DNA from: Methyloversatilis discipulorum
Lineage (GTDB): Bacteria; Pseudomonadota; Gammaproteobacteria; Burkholderiales; Rhodocyclaceae
NCBI RefSeq assembly: GCF_000385375.1
Contig: NZ_ARVV01000001.1
Location: 62,001-126,000, forward strand
Length of the DNA stretch: 64,000 nt
Reading direction: 5' to 3'
Part shown: in pieces, positions 35,769 through 45,668 of the stretch
Numbering within the stretch: the first letter of the stretch is position 1
Layout of the letters: every line of letters begins with the position of its first letter
The notes under the pieces: generated by a model
Database searches by the model: none
What the model was told of the DNA's origin: nothing
Seen by the model: the letters and a program-made list of their open reading frames with translations, nothing else
Position numbers and translations under genes: made by a program

Positions 35769-37755
35769 GTGCGCACACCCGGGTCCATTGCGTCTGCGCC
35801 GGCCACTGGCCGCGCGCGCTGGCGCGTCCGCCGTCGATGACTACCCAGCCCTGCTGACCGTAGTGCGGCAACGCTCGCCGGGCGCCGGTCAGCGCGTCGG
35901 CGTCGCGTGCGGCGACCAATGCCAGCGTACCGCCAGCCGCGCTGCGCACGGCCCAGGCCACGACATCGCCGTCGCGCGGGCGGGCCGGCAGGCCGTGCCG
36001 CGCCAGCCAGCGGTCGAGGTCGGCGCTGCGGCCGATCACCATGCGGGCAGTGCGCCCGGGTGCGACGTCGGCGGCGAGCCGCGGCGGCGGCGTGTCCAGC
36101 CAGTCGCCAACCAGTGCGTCGGCCGCTGCACTGACGCGCGCGTCGCCGCCGTCGAGCACGGTCAGCGCCAGCGTGCCGTCCAGCGTCGCTTCGCGCAGGA
36201 TGGGCGGCGCCTCGCCCGGACGCAGCCGGCGCGCGGTGCGGAAGTCGGGATCGACCGCCAGTTCGGCGCAGCCCCTCAGCGGCAGCGTGAAGGACTGCTG
36301 TGGCCGGTCGACCGTCAGGGTTTCGATGCGCAGCGCGCCGCTGTCCGGGTCGCGCAGATGCAGCGGCAGGCCAGGCAGATGGGGCGGCGCCGGCTGCGCC
36401 AGTGTCAGCGTCACGCTGTCGGCGCCCGGTCTGACTGCGTCCAGCCGCGGTTCGGCCAGGCCACGGCCCTCCACCCATTCGGCGAAGAAGCGGCGCAGGT
36501 CGCGGCCCGACGCCTGCTCGAAAGCGAGGCGCAGATCGTCCCAGCCGGCGCGGCGGTGACGGTGGGAGGACCAGAAGGTGCGCAGCGCGCGGTCGAAGGT
36601 GGCGCTGCCCAGCGTGTCGCGCAGCATCAGGAACACCAGCGCCGCCTTGTGATAGCCGATGGCCTGCGATGCGTCATGCGTGCGGCCGCCGAAGTCGGCC
36701 AGGCTGTCGTGCGCCGCCGGCGCCAGCGCCGACAGGCCGCGCAGCCAGTCCAGGCGCAGCGTGCGCGCCGCATCGTCGCCCTGCGCTTCGCGCTGTGCGT
36801 AGTCGGCGACGAAAGTGGTCAGGCCTTCCGACCAGTTGCCGCTGTCCGGCGCCAGATGCACGCCGTTGCCCCACCAGTTGTGCGCGATTTCGTGCGGCAG
36901 CGACGTGTGGCGGATGAAGGGCAGGCGCAGCACGTCGATGCCGAGGTAGGTCAGGCCGGCCATGCCGAAGCCGGTCGGCGTCGGCGATGAGGCGATGCTG
37001 AAGCGGCTGTACGGGTAGTCGCCGAAGCGCGTCTCGAACTGCGTCAGTGCCTGCGCCGCAGCGTCGAGATAGCCCTCGGCTTCAGCCGCCAGCTCGGGGT
37101 GGAACAGCGTGACCAGCGTCAGTGTGCGGCCGTCGCGGGCGCGCAGTGCGCGCGTCGTCTGCTGCCACGGGCCGGCCATCAGGTCGGCGCCCTCGCCGTC
37201 CTGGCGCGCTTCGAAGCGCTGGCTGCGGCGGCCGTCGCGCACCGTGTCCTGCGTCAGGTCGCCCGGTGCCAGCGCGCGTTGCGTGGCGGGCAGGTCGACG
37301 GTGAGCGCGTAGCGATGCAGCAGCGGGCCGGCGCTGTCATGCGGCAGCGGATACCAGGCGCCGCCGGCCGGCAGGAAGCTGCCTGCCTCGCCGATCTGTG
37401 GCGCGAAGGCAGTCAGCGTGTCGCGATGGCGGGCGGCGCTGTCCGGCGCCTGGGCGCGGATCTGCCAGCGCAGTTCGAGCTGGCGGTCGCGCGTGGCGGC
37501 GGCCAGCTCGATGCGCCACTGCCCGCCGTCGCGCGCGGCGCTCAGCGGGCGGCCGTCGAGTTGCATCGACTCGATGCGATGGGCGCCGTCCATGCGCAGC
37601 GCCACCGTTTCGCCGGCCGGCAGCACGATGCGGGCGGCGGCGTCCAGCGTGCTGCTGGCCGGCGCCAGCCGGGCGGTGATCGTGTAATGCGGTGCGGCCA
37701 GCGCGCTGCCGCAGCACAGTGTGCAGGCGACGGCCAGCCGGTGCAGTGCGCGCAT
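35755..37755 (-). CDS. M1-family metallopeptidase, exported
   Basis: 666 residues with a signal peptide (MRALHRLAVACTLCCGSALA). The gluzincin motif is HEIAHNWWGN at 288-297, with the downstream Glu in NWSEGLTTFVADY as third zinc ligand. Its N-terminal beta domain is typical of M1 aminopeptidases, and a long C-terminal extension follows. The GxMEN exopeptidase motif is replaced by GMAGLTY-like text, so aminopeptidase activity is not certain. The ATG overlaps the stop of the ChaN-like gene. Confidence 0.85.
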   Translation of the reverse strand: MRALHRLAVACTLCCGSALAAPHYTITARLAPASSTLDAAARIVLPAGETVALRMDGAHRIESMQLDGRPLSAARDGGQWRIELAAATRDRQLELRWQIRAQAPDSAARHRDTLTAFAPQIGEAGSFLPAGGAWYPLPHDSAGPLLHRYALTVDLPATQRALAPGDLTQDTVRDGRRSQRFEARQDGEGADLMAGPWQQTTRALRARDGRTLTLVTLFHPELAAEAEGYLDAAAQALTQFETRFGDYPYSRFSIASSPTPTGFGMAGLTYLGIDVLRLPFIRHTSLPHEIAHNWWGNGVHLAPDSGNWSEGLTTFVADYAQREAQGDDAARTLRLDWLRGLSALAPAAHDSLADFGGRTHDASQAIGYHKAALVFLMLRDTLGSATFDRALRTFWSSHRHRRAGWDDLRLAFEQASGRDLRRFFAEWVEGRGLAEPRLDAVRPGADSVTLTLAQPAPPHLPGLPLHLRDPDSGALRIETLTVDRPQQSFTLPLRGCAELAVDPDFRTARRLRPGEAPPILREATLDGTLALTVLDGGDARVSAAADALVGDWLDTPPPRLAADVAPGRTARMVIGRSADLDRWLARHGLPARPRDGDVVAWAVRSAAGGTLALVAARDADALTGARRALPHYGQQGWVVIDGGRASARGQWPAQTQWTRVCALSAR

Positions 37756-38639
37756 CAGCGCAGTCTGTCCTGCACCGCCGGCACGATGCCGAACACGGCG
37801 TCGGCGACGCCGGCGACCAGATCGCCGCAGTCGGCGTCGCTGTCCCACGGCAGCAGGCTGCCGACGTCGGCCACGCCGAGTGCGCGCAGCTGGTGTTCGA
37901 CGCCGTGACCGTGGATGACGTGGCCGCTGCCCATCAGGCCGACCACCAGCGCCTGCGGGTACTCGCGCGCTGCCGTCACCAGCGCCTCGGCCATCGCGCG
38001 GTCCCACAGCAGCTGGCCCTGCATGAAGCGCACGAAGGCCTCGTTCGACGTCGCCTGCGCCTGCGGCATGTGATCGCTCCAGATCTGCTTGAGCCAGTTG
38101 CGGTAGTTGTCGGGGGCGTCGGCCGGATCGCCAACGCCTTCGCGCCGCGCCGGCGGTACGCCGGCCAGCCCGAGCTTCGACACTTCGCGCACCACCTGGC
38201 GCTCGATGTTCAGCGCGCGCATCGGCAGCCGGTGCTCGCGCGCGAAGCGGAAGATGCCCGCGTACAGCGACGGCGGCACGCCCCAGGTGCGCGTCCAGCC
38301 GGTGCGCTCGAACAGCGCCGTCTCGTCGATGTCGCCATGCACCCAGGCGTCGAGCACCGGCTGTGCGTTGCGCGGCAGCATTTCCAGGCCGATCACCATC
38401 TGCGGGCGCCGCGCGTGCAGCGCGCGCAGCGTGTCGAGCTGCCAGTCATGGTGAGCGGCGACGTCGTGCGTCTCGCCGAGCAGCAGCACGCTCTGCGCGC
38501 TGGCGCGGGCGAGCACGCTGCCGGCGTCGAGTTCGCCCTTGCCCGGGGCGATCCAGCGGCCGGGCGGTACGCACTGCGCGGCAAGCGCGGGCTGCAGCAG
38601 GGCGGCGAGGATGAGGCCGAGGCGTATCAGGCGTGTCAT
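37755..38639 (-). CDS. ChaN-family (haem-binding, DUF399-type) exported protein
   Basis: 294 residues with a signal peptide (MTRLIRLGLILAALLQPALA). LLLGETHDVAAHHDWQL and VIGLEMLPRNAQPVLDAW are the ChaN/DUF399 hallmarks, and ALVVGLMGSGHVIHGHGVEHQL lies near the C-terminus. ChaN of Campylobacter binds haem; a haem or iron role here is inference. It forms a two-gene unit with the M1 peptidase. Confidence 0.8.
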   Translation of the reverse strand: MTRLIRLGLILAALLQPALAAQCVPPGRWIAPGKGELDAGSVLARASAQSVLLLGETHDVAAHHDWQLDTLRALHARRPQMVIGLEMLPRNAQPVLDAWVHGDIDETALFERTGWTRTWGVPPSLYAGIFRFAREHRLPMRALNIERQVVREVSKLGLAGVPPARREGVGDPADAPDNYRNWLKQIWSDHMPQAQATSNEAFVRFMQGQLLWDRAMAEALVTAAREYPQALVVGLMGSGHVIHGHGVEHQLRALGVADVGSLLPWDSDADCGDLVAGVADAVFGIVPAVQDRLR

Positions 38640-38765
38640 CGTGGTTGACGAGGGTTGAAGAGCTGGGCGGTGGACGCCGCGCCGCGTCCATCGTTCCTTG
38701 TGCCGATAGGTCGCGGCGCCGGAAGGACGCTAAGATGCGCCGACCATTCACTGCCGCAGCATATC

Positions 38766-41735
38766 GTGTCTGCATCTCCGCGCGCCTCGTTGCACCCGCT
38801 CCGCTACGTCGCCAGCGCGGCCGCCTGTGCACTGGCGACCCAGGTCGATCCGCTGCTCGGCCTCTCCGACGGCCAGCCGCCGGTCCTGCAGATCGGCCTC
38901 GGCATCGCCTTCGCCGTGGTGCTGCTGTTCGGCCTCGCGCACGCGGTGCCGGTCATGCTGGTGACGCTGGTGCAGGGTGTGCTGGCCGGGCAGACGCCGC
39001 TGGCCGCGACGCTGAATGCAGCACTGACCGGCGTCCTGGTCTGCGTCGGCACGCAGGTGCTGCGCACCTTCCCGCTGCAGCCCTACCCGCGCATGCGCGC
39101 CGACCATTACGCGTGGTTCATCGGCGTTGCGCTGCTGCTGGCCATCGCCCGTGGCGCCAGCGACGCCTGGTCGGCCGGCGCCCCCTTCTATCTGTCGGAC
39201 TGGACGCTGCACGCGGCCGCCCACTTCGCCGGCACGCTGCTGGTGGTGCAGCTGGTCGCCGGCTGGATCGGTCGCCTGCAGCTGCAGAGGCTGATGGCCG
39301 ACCTGCGGACCGTGCTGCCCTGGCTGCTGCTGACGCTGGGCGTGACGGCTGCGCTCTTCCTGCGCGTGCTCGATGGTCCCGAGCCCTACATGCTGGTGCT
39401 GCCGGCGGTGCTGGTGTGGTCGGCGATCCGCCTCAAGGTGCGCTGGATGAGCCTGCTGCTGGTGCTGATGAACGGCGTCGCGCTGTACGGCACGCAGACC
39501 GGGCTGGGCCCCTTCGGCAGCGAGACGCCGCTGCGTGCGCTGCTGTTGCTGCAGGCCTTCGTCATCACGATGTCGATCGCGCCCTATTCGCTGTCGATCA
39601 CGCTGAACGAGCGCGCCGCCGCGTCGCGTCGCGCGCGTACCCGCGAAGCGCAGCTGCTCGACCTGTTCGACGGCTCGATCCAGGGCATCCTGATTCACCG
39701 CCAGTTCCAGCCGCTGTACGCCAACCGGCGCGCGGCCGAACTGCTCGGCTTCCAGTCGGTGGCTGACCTGATGGGACAGCACTCGCTGGCCGACATGGTG
39801 GTGGCGGACGACCTGCCGGTCATTTCCAGCGACAGCAACCGCCGCCTGCTGGCGTCCGGCCGCGTGCTGCCGATGCAGCTCGACGTGGTGCGCACGGACG
39901 GCCAGCGGCGCACGCTGGATTCGGTCATCCGCCAGGTCAGCTGGGACGGCGCCCAGGCCATCCAGGCCACCTTCATCGACGTGACCGACGACCTGCGCGC
40001 GCGGCGCGAGCAGCGCGGCCGGCTCGAACGGCAGGACGGCCAGCTCGCGGCCATCATGCGTCTCAGCGTGGACCATGCACTGTCGACCGGCGACGATGCC
40101 GCGCTCGCCACGCTGACCGAAGTGGTGGCCGACGCACTGTCGGTGAGCCGCGCCGGCGTGTGGCGGCTGGACGTCGACAGCGGCCGGCTGCGCTGCCTGG
40201 ACCTGTACGACCGGCGCCGGATCGACGTCGATCGCGGTCATGTCTCCGGCGCCGTGCTGGCGGCGTCCGCCTTCCCCGACTATTTCGCCGCGCTGCGCAG
40301 CGGCCGCACCATCGCTGCCGCCGATGCGCGCCGCGATCCGCAGGTGCACGAATTCACCGGCGGTTACCTCGACGCCGAGGGTGTCAGCGCCATGCTGGAC
40401 GCGCCGGTCTTTCTCGACGGCCGGCTGGCCGGCGTCGTCTGTCTCGAACATACCGGCGAGATGCGCGAGTGGGCGCATGACGAGCAGCGCTTCGCTGGCG
40501 AGGTGGCGACGCTGCTCGGCCGTTTCCTGGTCGCGCGCGAGCGGCACCGGGTGCAGGCGGAGCAGGTCAGGCTGTCGGCCATCCTCGACGCGACGCCGGA
40601 CTACGTGTCCACGGTGGACACCGATCTGCGCATCACCTACCTGAACCTGTCCGCGCGGCGCACCGTCGGCCTGACCGGCAGCGAGCTGCCCGACAACCTG
40701 CTGGTCGGCGACCTCTACCCGCCGGATGCCTACCGCCACTACCTCACGGTCGAACTGCCGGCGGTGATGAAGGACGGCATCTGGGTCGGCGAGACGCGGT
40801 TGCGAAAACACGGTGGCGGCAGCGTGCCGATGTCGGCGGTACGGGTCGCGCACCGCGGCGCCGACGGCGAGGTGCAGTTCATTTCCAGCGTGCTGCGCGA
40901 CATCAGCGACATCAAGCGCACCGAACAGGCGCTGCGCGTGGCCAATGAAACGCTGGAACAGAGAGTGACCGAACGCACCGCGGAACTTGCGCAGGCGAAC
41001 GAGCGACTGAAGGATCTCGACCGGCTGAAATCGATGTTCATCGCTTCGATGTCACACGAACTGCGCACTCCGCTCAATTCCATCATCGGCTTCACCGGTG
41101 TCGTGCTGGCCGGCATGGCGGGCGAGCTGAACACGCGCCAGCACGATCAGCTCAGCCGGGTCTATGGCTCGGCCAAGCACCTGCTGGCGCTGATCACCGA
41201 CGTGATCGACATATCGAAGATCGAAGCCGGCTTCATCGACGTGTTCGAGGAGCGCTTCGAGGTCGAGGCGGTGATCGACGAGGCGGTGCAGTCGGTGACG
41301 CCGGCCGCGCGCGAGAAGAAGCTGGACATCGAGGTGCGCGTGCCGCCGGGCATCCTGGTCCAGGCGGACCGCCGCCGGCTGCTCCAATGCATACTGAATT
41401 TCGTGAGCAACGCGGTAAAGTACACCGTCGAAGGAACCATCACTGTGGAGGCGAGCGTGCGTGGCAGCTGGCTCGACATCAGCGTCGAGGATACGGGCAT
41501 CGGCATGGACGATACCGGGCTGGCCCGTCTTTTCCAGCCCTTCGAACGCATCGATTCCCACCTGCGCGTGAAGACGCCCGGTACCGGGCTCGGTCTCTAC
41601 CTGACGCGCAAGATCGCCACCGAACTGCTGTCCGGCAGCGTCGACGTGCAGAGCACGCCGGGCGTGGGCAGCCGCTTCACGCTGCACCTGCCGCGCGAGG
41701 GCTCGGGCCGTGCGACGGAGGGCAGCCGCCCGTGA
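38766..41735 (+). CDS. multidomain sensor histidine kinase (MASE1-like, PAS, GAF, PAS)
   Basis: About 989 residues from a GTG at 38766; the start is uncertain (an in-frame start at 38655 exists). About eight N-terminal helices resemble a MASE1-type sensor. They are followed by a PAS (LLDLFDGSIQGILIHRQF), a GAF (ALATLTEVVADALSVSRAGVWR), a second PAS (LSAILDATPDYVSTVDTDLR), a coiled coil, HisKA with SMSHELRTPLNSIIGF (phospho-His in SHELRTP) and a HATPase with NFVSNAVKYT, DTGIGMD and TGLGLYLTRK. The stop overlaps the GTG of the next gene. Confidence 0.9.
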   Translation: MSASPRASLHPLRYVASAAACALATQVDPLLGLSDGQPPVLQIGLGIAFAVVLLFGLAHAVPVMLVTLVQGVLAGQTPLAATLNAALTGVLVCVGTQVLRTFPLQPYPRMRADHYAWFIGVALLLAIARGASDAWSAGAPFYLSDWTLHAAAHFAGTLLVVQLVAGWIGRLQLQRLMADLRTVLPWLLLTLGVTAALFLRVLDGPEPYMLVLPAVLVWSAIRLKVRWMSLLLVLMNGVALYGTQTGLGPFGSETPLRALLLLQAFVITMSIAPYSLSITLNERAAASRRARTREAQLLDLFDGSIQGILIHRQFQPLYANRRAAELLGFQSVADLMGQHSLADMVVADDLPVISSDSNRRLLASGRVLPMQLDVVRTDGQRRTLDSVIRQVSWDGAQAIQATFIDVTDDLRARREQRGRLERQDGQLAAIMRLSVDHALSTGDDAALATLTEVVADALSVSRAGVWRLDVDSGRLRCLDLYDRRRIDVDRGHVSGAVLAASAFPDYFAALRSGRTIAAADARRDPQVHEFTGGYLDAEGVSAMLDAPVFLDGRLAGVVCLEHTGEMREWAHDEQRFAGEVATLLGRFLVARERHRVQAEQVRLSAILDATPDYVSTVDTDLRITYLNLSARRTVGLTGSELPDNLLVGDLYPPDAYRHYLTVELPAVMKDGIWVGETRLRKHGGGSVPMSAVRVAHRGADGEVQFISSVLRDISDIKRTEQALRVANETLEQRVTERTAELAQANERLKDLDRLKSMFIASMSHELRTPLNSIIGFTGVVLAGMAGELNTRQHDQLSRVYGSAKHLLALITDVIDISKIEAGFIDVFEERFEVEAVIDEAVQSVTPAAREKKLDIEVRVPPGILVQADRRRLLQCILNFVSNAVKYTVEGTITVEASVRGSWLDISVEDTGIGMDDTGLARLFQPFERIDSHLRVKTPGTGLGLYLTRKIATELLSGSVDVQSTPGVGSRFTLHLPREGSGRATEGSRP

Positions 41736-42100
41736 AGACCGCGCTGGTGATCGAGGACAACGAGAACAACCTCGAACTGATCACATTCATCCTGCACGCC
41801 GGAGGTTACGGTACGCGCTGCGCGATGACCGGGCTGGAAGGGGTTGCCGAGGCGCTGCGCGAGCGCCCCGACTTCATCCTGCTCGACATCCAGCTGCCGG
41901 ACATCGACGGCATCGAGGTCGCCCGCCGCATCCGCGCGGCCGAGGGTTGGCCGCCGATTCCGATGATCGCGATCACCTCGTTCGCGATGGCCGGTGACCG
42001 CGAGCGCGTGCTGGCCGCCGGCTGCAACGGCTATATCGAAAAGCCCATCGACCCGCTGCGGGTGATGAAACAGATCGAAGACGTACTGGCCCGAGCCTGA
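41732..42100 (+). CDS. single-domain response regulator (CheY-like)
   Basis: 122 residues from a GTG (41732) overlapping the kinase stop (GTGA). Receiver features: ALVIEDNENN (acidic pair), FILLDIQLPDIDG (phospho-Asp), AITSF (switch Thr) and YIEKPID (Lys). No output domain. It probably shuttles phosphate between the upstream kinase and partners. Confidence 0.9.
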   Translation: MKTALVIEDNENNLELITFILHAGGYGTRCAMTGLEGVAEALRERPDFILLDIQLPDIDGIEVARRIRAAEGWPPIPMIAITSFAMAGDRERVLAAGCNGYIEKPIDPLRVMKQIEDVLARA

Positions 42101-43683
42101 TGGACATCCTGATCGCCGAAGACGACGAGAACTCTCGCCTGATGCTCAGCGCCGCGCTGGAATCGCGTGGCCACGCCGTGCGCACCGCAGCCGACGGGCG
42201 CGCCGCGCTCGAACTGGCCAAGGCGCAGCCGCCCGACCTCATCGTGTCCGACATCCTGATGCCGGAACTCGATGGCTATGGCCTGTGCCGCGCGGTGCGT
42301 GCCCACCCGCAGCTGGCTGCCATCCCGTTCGCCTTCTACACCGCCACCTTCACCGACCGCCGCGACGAGGAACTGGCCTACCGGCTGGGTGCCGACCGCT
42401 TCCTGGTCAAGCCCTGCGAGATCGGCGCGCTGGTCGCCGAGCTGGAGGCGCTGGGCAGCCGAGGCCCGCAGCGGCCGGTGGTCGGCGACGCCGACGCGCT
42501 GTACGCCGAGCGGCTGCGCGACAAGCTGGACAAGAAAATCAGCGAACTCGAAGCCGAGCGCACGCGGCTGCGCGATTTCGCCGAGGCGGCGGCCGACTGG
42601 TTCTGGGAAACCGATGCCGAGCGCACCATTGTGTACACGTCGGACGGCGCCTGGCCGCTGCGCGGCCTGTCGCTGAACGCGCTGTTCGCGATGCGCCGCC
42701 CCGGCCCGCAGCGGCACGACGACATCGCGCTGCTGACGCAGGAATTCCGTCCCTTCCGCGACATCGTGATCGACTGGCGACAGCAGGACGGCGGCGTGCG
42801 CATCATGGCGCTGTCCGGCCGCCCGTGGCGCGATGCCTCCGGCCAGATCGCCGGCTACCGCGGCAGTGCGCGCGACGTCAGTCGCCAGGTCAAGGCGGAA
42901 GAGGATCTGCGCGCACTCAATCACGAACTGGACGAGCGCGTGCGCAGCCGCACCTCCAGCCTGCGGGCCGCATTCGAGGAACTGGAAAGCTTCAGCTACT
43001 CGGTGTCGCACGACCTGCGCGGCCCGCTGCGCGCCATTCACGGCTTCGCCAGCGTGCTCGAATCGGAAATGACACGGCCCGACGTGAGCGGCCTCGGCAA
43101 GGCGAGTTTCGATGCGCTGTCGCGCATCCTGCGCGCCGCGCTGCGCATGGAGCATCTGGTCGACGACCTGCTCGAACTGTCGCGCGTGACGCGGATGCCG
43201 CTGCAGCGCCAGCCGGTCGACCTCAGCGCGCTGGCGCAGGAGATCGCCGACATGCTGCGCGCCAGCGATCCGCGCCGCGACTGCACCTTCGTCATCCAGC
43301 CCGGCATGCTGGTGGCCGGTGACGTCGGCCTGCTGCGCATTGCGCTCGACAACCTGCTGCGCAACGCGTGGAAGTTCTCGTCGCCGGTGCCGCACGGCAG
43401 CATCGAAGTCGGCGCCGAAGGCCGTGGTCAGCAGGCGGTGATCTACATACGCGACAACGGCGTGGGCTTCGACATGGCGCACGCCGACAAGCTGTTCAAT
43501 CCCTTCATCCGGCTGCATCGCGAAGGTGAGTTCGAAGGCACCGGCATCGGCCTGGCGCTGGTCCAGCGCATCATCCGTCGCCACAACGGCCGCGTCTGGG
43601 CGCGCGCCGAGCCGGGCAAGGGCGCCACCTTCTGTTTCACGCTGGGCGAGAGCGACGCCGAACTGCCGCCGATCGCCGCCTGA
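42100..43683 (+). CDS. hybrid receiver-PAS-histidine kinase
   Basis: 527 residues. Receiver 1-120 (ILIAEDDENS, LIVSDILMPELDG), a PAS-like region at 160-260 (AADWFWETDAERTIVYTSDG), HisKA with YSVSHDLRGPLRAIHGF (phospho-His), and a HATPase with NLLRNAWKFSS, DNGVGFDM and GTGIGLALVQRI. The receiver is N-terminal, so the kinase itself is likely controlled by phosphorylation. The start overlaps the CheY-like stop (TGATG). Confidence 0.9.
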   Translation: MDILIAEDDENSRLMLSAALESRGHAVRTAADGRAALELAKAQPPDLIVSDILMPELDGYGLCRAVRAHPQLAAIPFAFYTATFTDRRDEELAYRLGADRFLVKPCEIGALVAELEALGSRGPQRPVVGDADALYAERLRDKLDKKISELEAERTRLRDFAEAAADWFWETDAERTIVYTSDGAWPLRGLSLNALFAMRRPGPQRHDDIALLTQEFRPFRDIVIDWRQQDGGVRIMALSGRPWRDASGQIAGYRGSARDVSRQVKAEEDLRALNHELDERVRSRTSSLRAAFEELESFSYSVSHDLRGPLRAIHGFASVLESEMTRPDVSGLGKASFDALSRILRAALRMEHLVDDLLELSRVTRMPLQRQPVDLSALAQEIADMLRASDPRRDCTFVIQPGMLVAGDVGLLRIALDNLLRNAWKFSSPVPHGSIEVGAEGRGQQAVIYIRDNGVGFDMAHADKLFNPFIRLHREGEFEGTGIGLALVQRIIRRHNGRVWARAEPGKGATFCFTLGESDAELPPIAA

Positions 43684-43696
43684 GGCCGCCTGAGGT

Positions 43697-45598
43697 TCAG
43701 CTTTCGCCGCCCAGCGGCAGCGCGTCGACGCCCAGCGCGCGGATGCGCTTGCGCCAGCCGCGGAAGGCTTTCGCGCCCAGCGGCACCACGTGCAGTGACA
43801 CCGGATAGTCCGCTGCCGCCAGCGTCCGCGCCAGCTTGCCGAGCGCCTCTTCACTGCGCAGCCAGCGCCGCGTCATGTCGAAAGCCAGCACGTAGGCACG
43901 CGCCCGCGGGTCGGCGCCGATCGGCCGCCGCAGCAGGAAGACGCGGGCGAGGCGATCGACGTGCGGCAGCACGGCGCGCACGATGTCCGCTTCGACCTCG
44001 GGCGACAGGTCGTGCCGACCGAGTTCGCACTTCGGGTCCAGCGTGTCCATTTCGTGCTGCACGCCGGCGAGATGTGCCTGCCGTCTTTCCCAGCGTTCGC
44101 GGTACAGGTCGGCGCGCACCGGGTCGCGCGTGCGCAGCCAGCGCCAGATCGTTTCGCAGCCGGCGAGTATCGCGTCCGCGTCGGCCTGCATCACCGCCTC
44201 GATGTCGTCGATGCCGCCGGCGTCATCGGCGTCCAGCTTCAGGTCGCCGAGCGCGAAGCGTGCCGCAAGGTGGTCCGGCGCCCGCGCGAGCAGCGCCTCG
44301 ATGGCCGGTCGCCGGTCGACATCCGGCTCCAGTTCGGCGGTCAGCAGCAGCAGCGTCCATTCATTCTCGACGCTGCGCTCCCCGTTCTCGCGCAGCGCCT
44401 GCAACTGCTGCAGACGTTCGGCCAGATAGCTGTTGCGCTCCTGCCAGCGCGTGCGTACGTCGTCGCGCCAGCGGGCATCGAGTACGCCGGCCAGTCGCGG
44501 CAGTGCGTCGCCCAGCCAGCGCTCGGCCGCGGTCGTGCCGATCGCCGGCAGGACGGGCGACGGCGCTTCGCCCAATGCGCGCAGACGGTCGTTCAGGCAG
44601 GGGTGGGTGTCGCCGTAGCCGGTGCTTTCCTGCAGCACCTCGTCGCGGTAACTGCAGGCGCGCGCTTCGTCGAGCGACGACAGCGCGCGTCGCCATTCGC
44701 CGCTCAGTGCGGAAGGCGGCTCCGCCTGCAGGCGGGCCAGACGGTCTATGCCGGGCCAGAAATCCTGCGCCTCGAAGCGCGCGGCGACGCCCACCCGCTG
44801 CAGTGCGCGGGCGGCCGCGGCGGCACCGACCAGTTCGGCCGACGAGCGGTCGGCCTGGTATTCGTTGGCGCGCGCCATCACGAACGAGTAGGCGTTGAAC
44901 CAGGGCGCGTACCAGCCGAACAGCCGGGCGACGAGGCGGCTGCCCCAGTCGTCCCAGGTCTGCGCCATCGCCTGCATCTGGCCCCAGGCGCCGCGCAGCC
45001 GGTAGATGAAGGCGCCGAAGCGGCCGTGGTCGCCGGCCAGGTGACCGTATTCGTGGGCGACCACCGCCAGCGCCTCGTCCTCGTCCAGCGTCTGCAGCAG
45101 CGGCAGGCCCAGTATCAGGTAGTGCCGGTTCCAGCCGAACAGGCCGAGCCGCGGGTGCTGCACGACGGCGGCATTGAGCTGGTCGACCAGCAGCACGTGA
45201 TGGAAGGCGGGCCCGTTCATCCGTCGCTGCATGTCGTCGAGGCGCTCGAACAGCCGCGGAGCGTCGGCGCGCGTGATCTCCAGGCCCTCCGGGGCCGGAA
45301 AGCGCGCCAGCAGCATGCGGAAGGAGGTCTTCAGCAGCAGCCACAGCGGCAACGCGAGCAGGATGAGGGCCTTGCCCAGCTTCAGCGCGATCAGCGCGAC
45401 CGCGCCACCGCCCTTGAACAGCATCAGCACGACGCCGGCCAGCGCGCCGACCATCAGCAGGGCCATGCCGAGCACGACGGCCAGGATGACGAAGCCGAGC
45501 AGCGCCACCGCCGCCACGCGCGCGCGATAGCCCGACGGGTTGCGCGCAGCCACCGCTTCGAGGCGGTGGATCAGCTGTTCGAAACGCGATACGTCCAT
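43697..45598 (-). CDS. M48-family membrane metalloprotease
   Basis: 633 residues. Two or three helices lie within residues 28-90. HEYGH (182-186) in VVAHEYGHLAGDHGRFG is the zinc site, with the downstream Glu in ANEYQADRSSAELVG as third ligand. A long C-terminal tetratricopeptide-like part (ALLARAPDHLAARFALGDL and following) suggests a protein-quality role. It is convergent with the hybrid kinase. Confidence 0.85.
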   Translation of the reverse strand: MDVSRFEQLIHRLEAVAARNPSGYRARVAAVALLGFVILAVVLGMALLMVGALAGVVLMLFKGGGAVALIALKLGKALILLALPLWLLLKTSFRMLLARFPAPEGLEITRADAPRLFERLDDMQRRMNGPAFHHVLLVDQLNAAVVQHPRLGLFGWNRHYLILGLPLLQTLDEDEALAVVAHEYGHLAGDHGRFGAFIYRLRGAWGQMQAMAQTWDDWGSRLVARLFGWYAPWFNAYSFVMARANEYQADRSSAELVGAAAAARALQRVGVAARFEAQDFWPGIDRLARLQAEPPSALSGEWRRALSSLDEARACSYRDEVLQESTGYGDTHPCLNDRLRALGEAPSPVLPAIGTTAAERWLGDALPRLAGVLDARWRDDVRTRWQERNSYLAERLQQLQALRENGERSVENEWTLLLLTAELEPDVDRRPAIEALLARAPDHLAARFALGDLKLDADDAGGIDDIEAVMQADADAILAGCETIWRWLRTRDPVRADLYRERWERRQAHLAGVQHEMDTLDPKCELGRHDLSPEVEADIVRAVLPHVDRLARVFLLRRPIGADPRARAYVLAFDMTRRWLRSEEALGKLARTLAAADYPVSLHVVPLGAKAFRGWRKRIRALGVDALPLGGES

Positions 45599-45668
45599 GC
45601 ATCCATCCCTGTCCCCGGAAAGGACGATGAAAGTAGCATGACCGTATTCCGCTGCCGTGACGCTTTGC

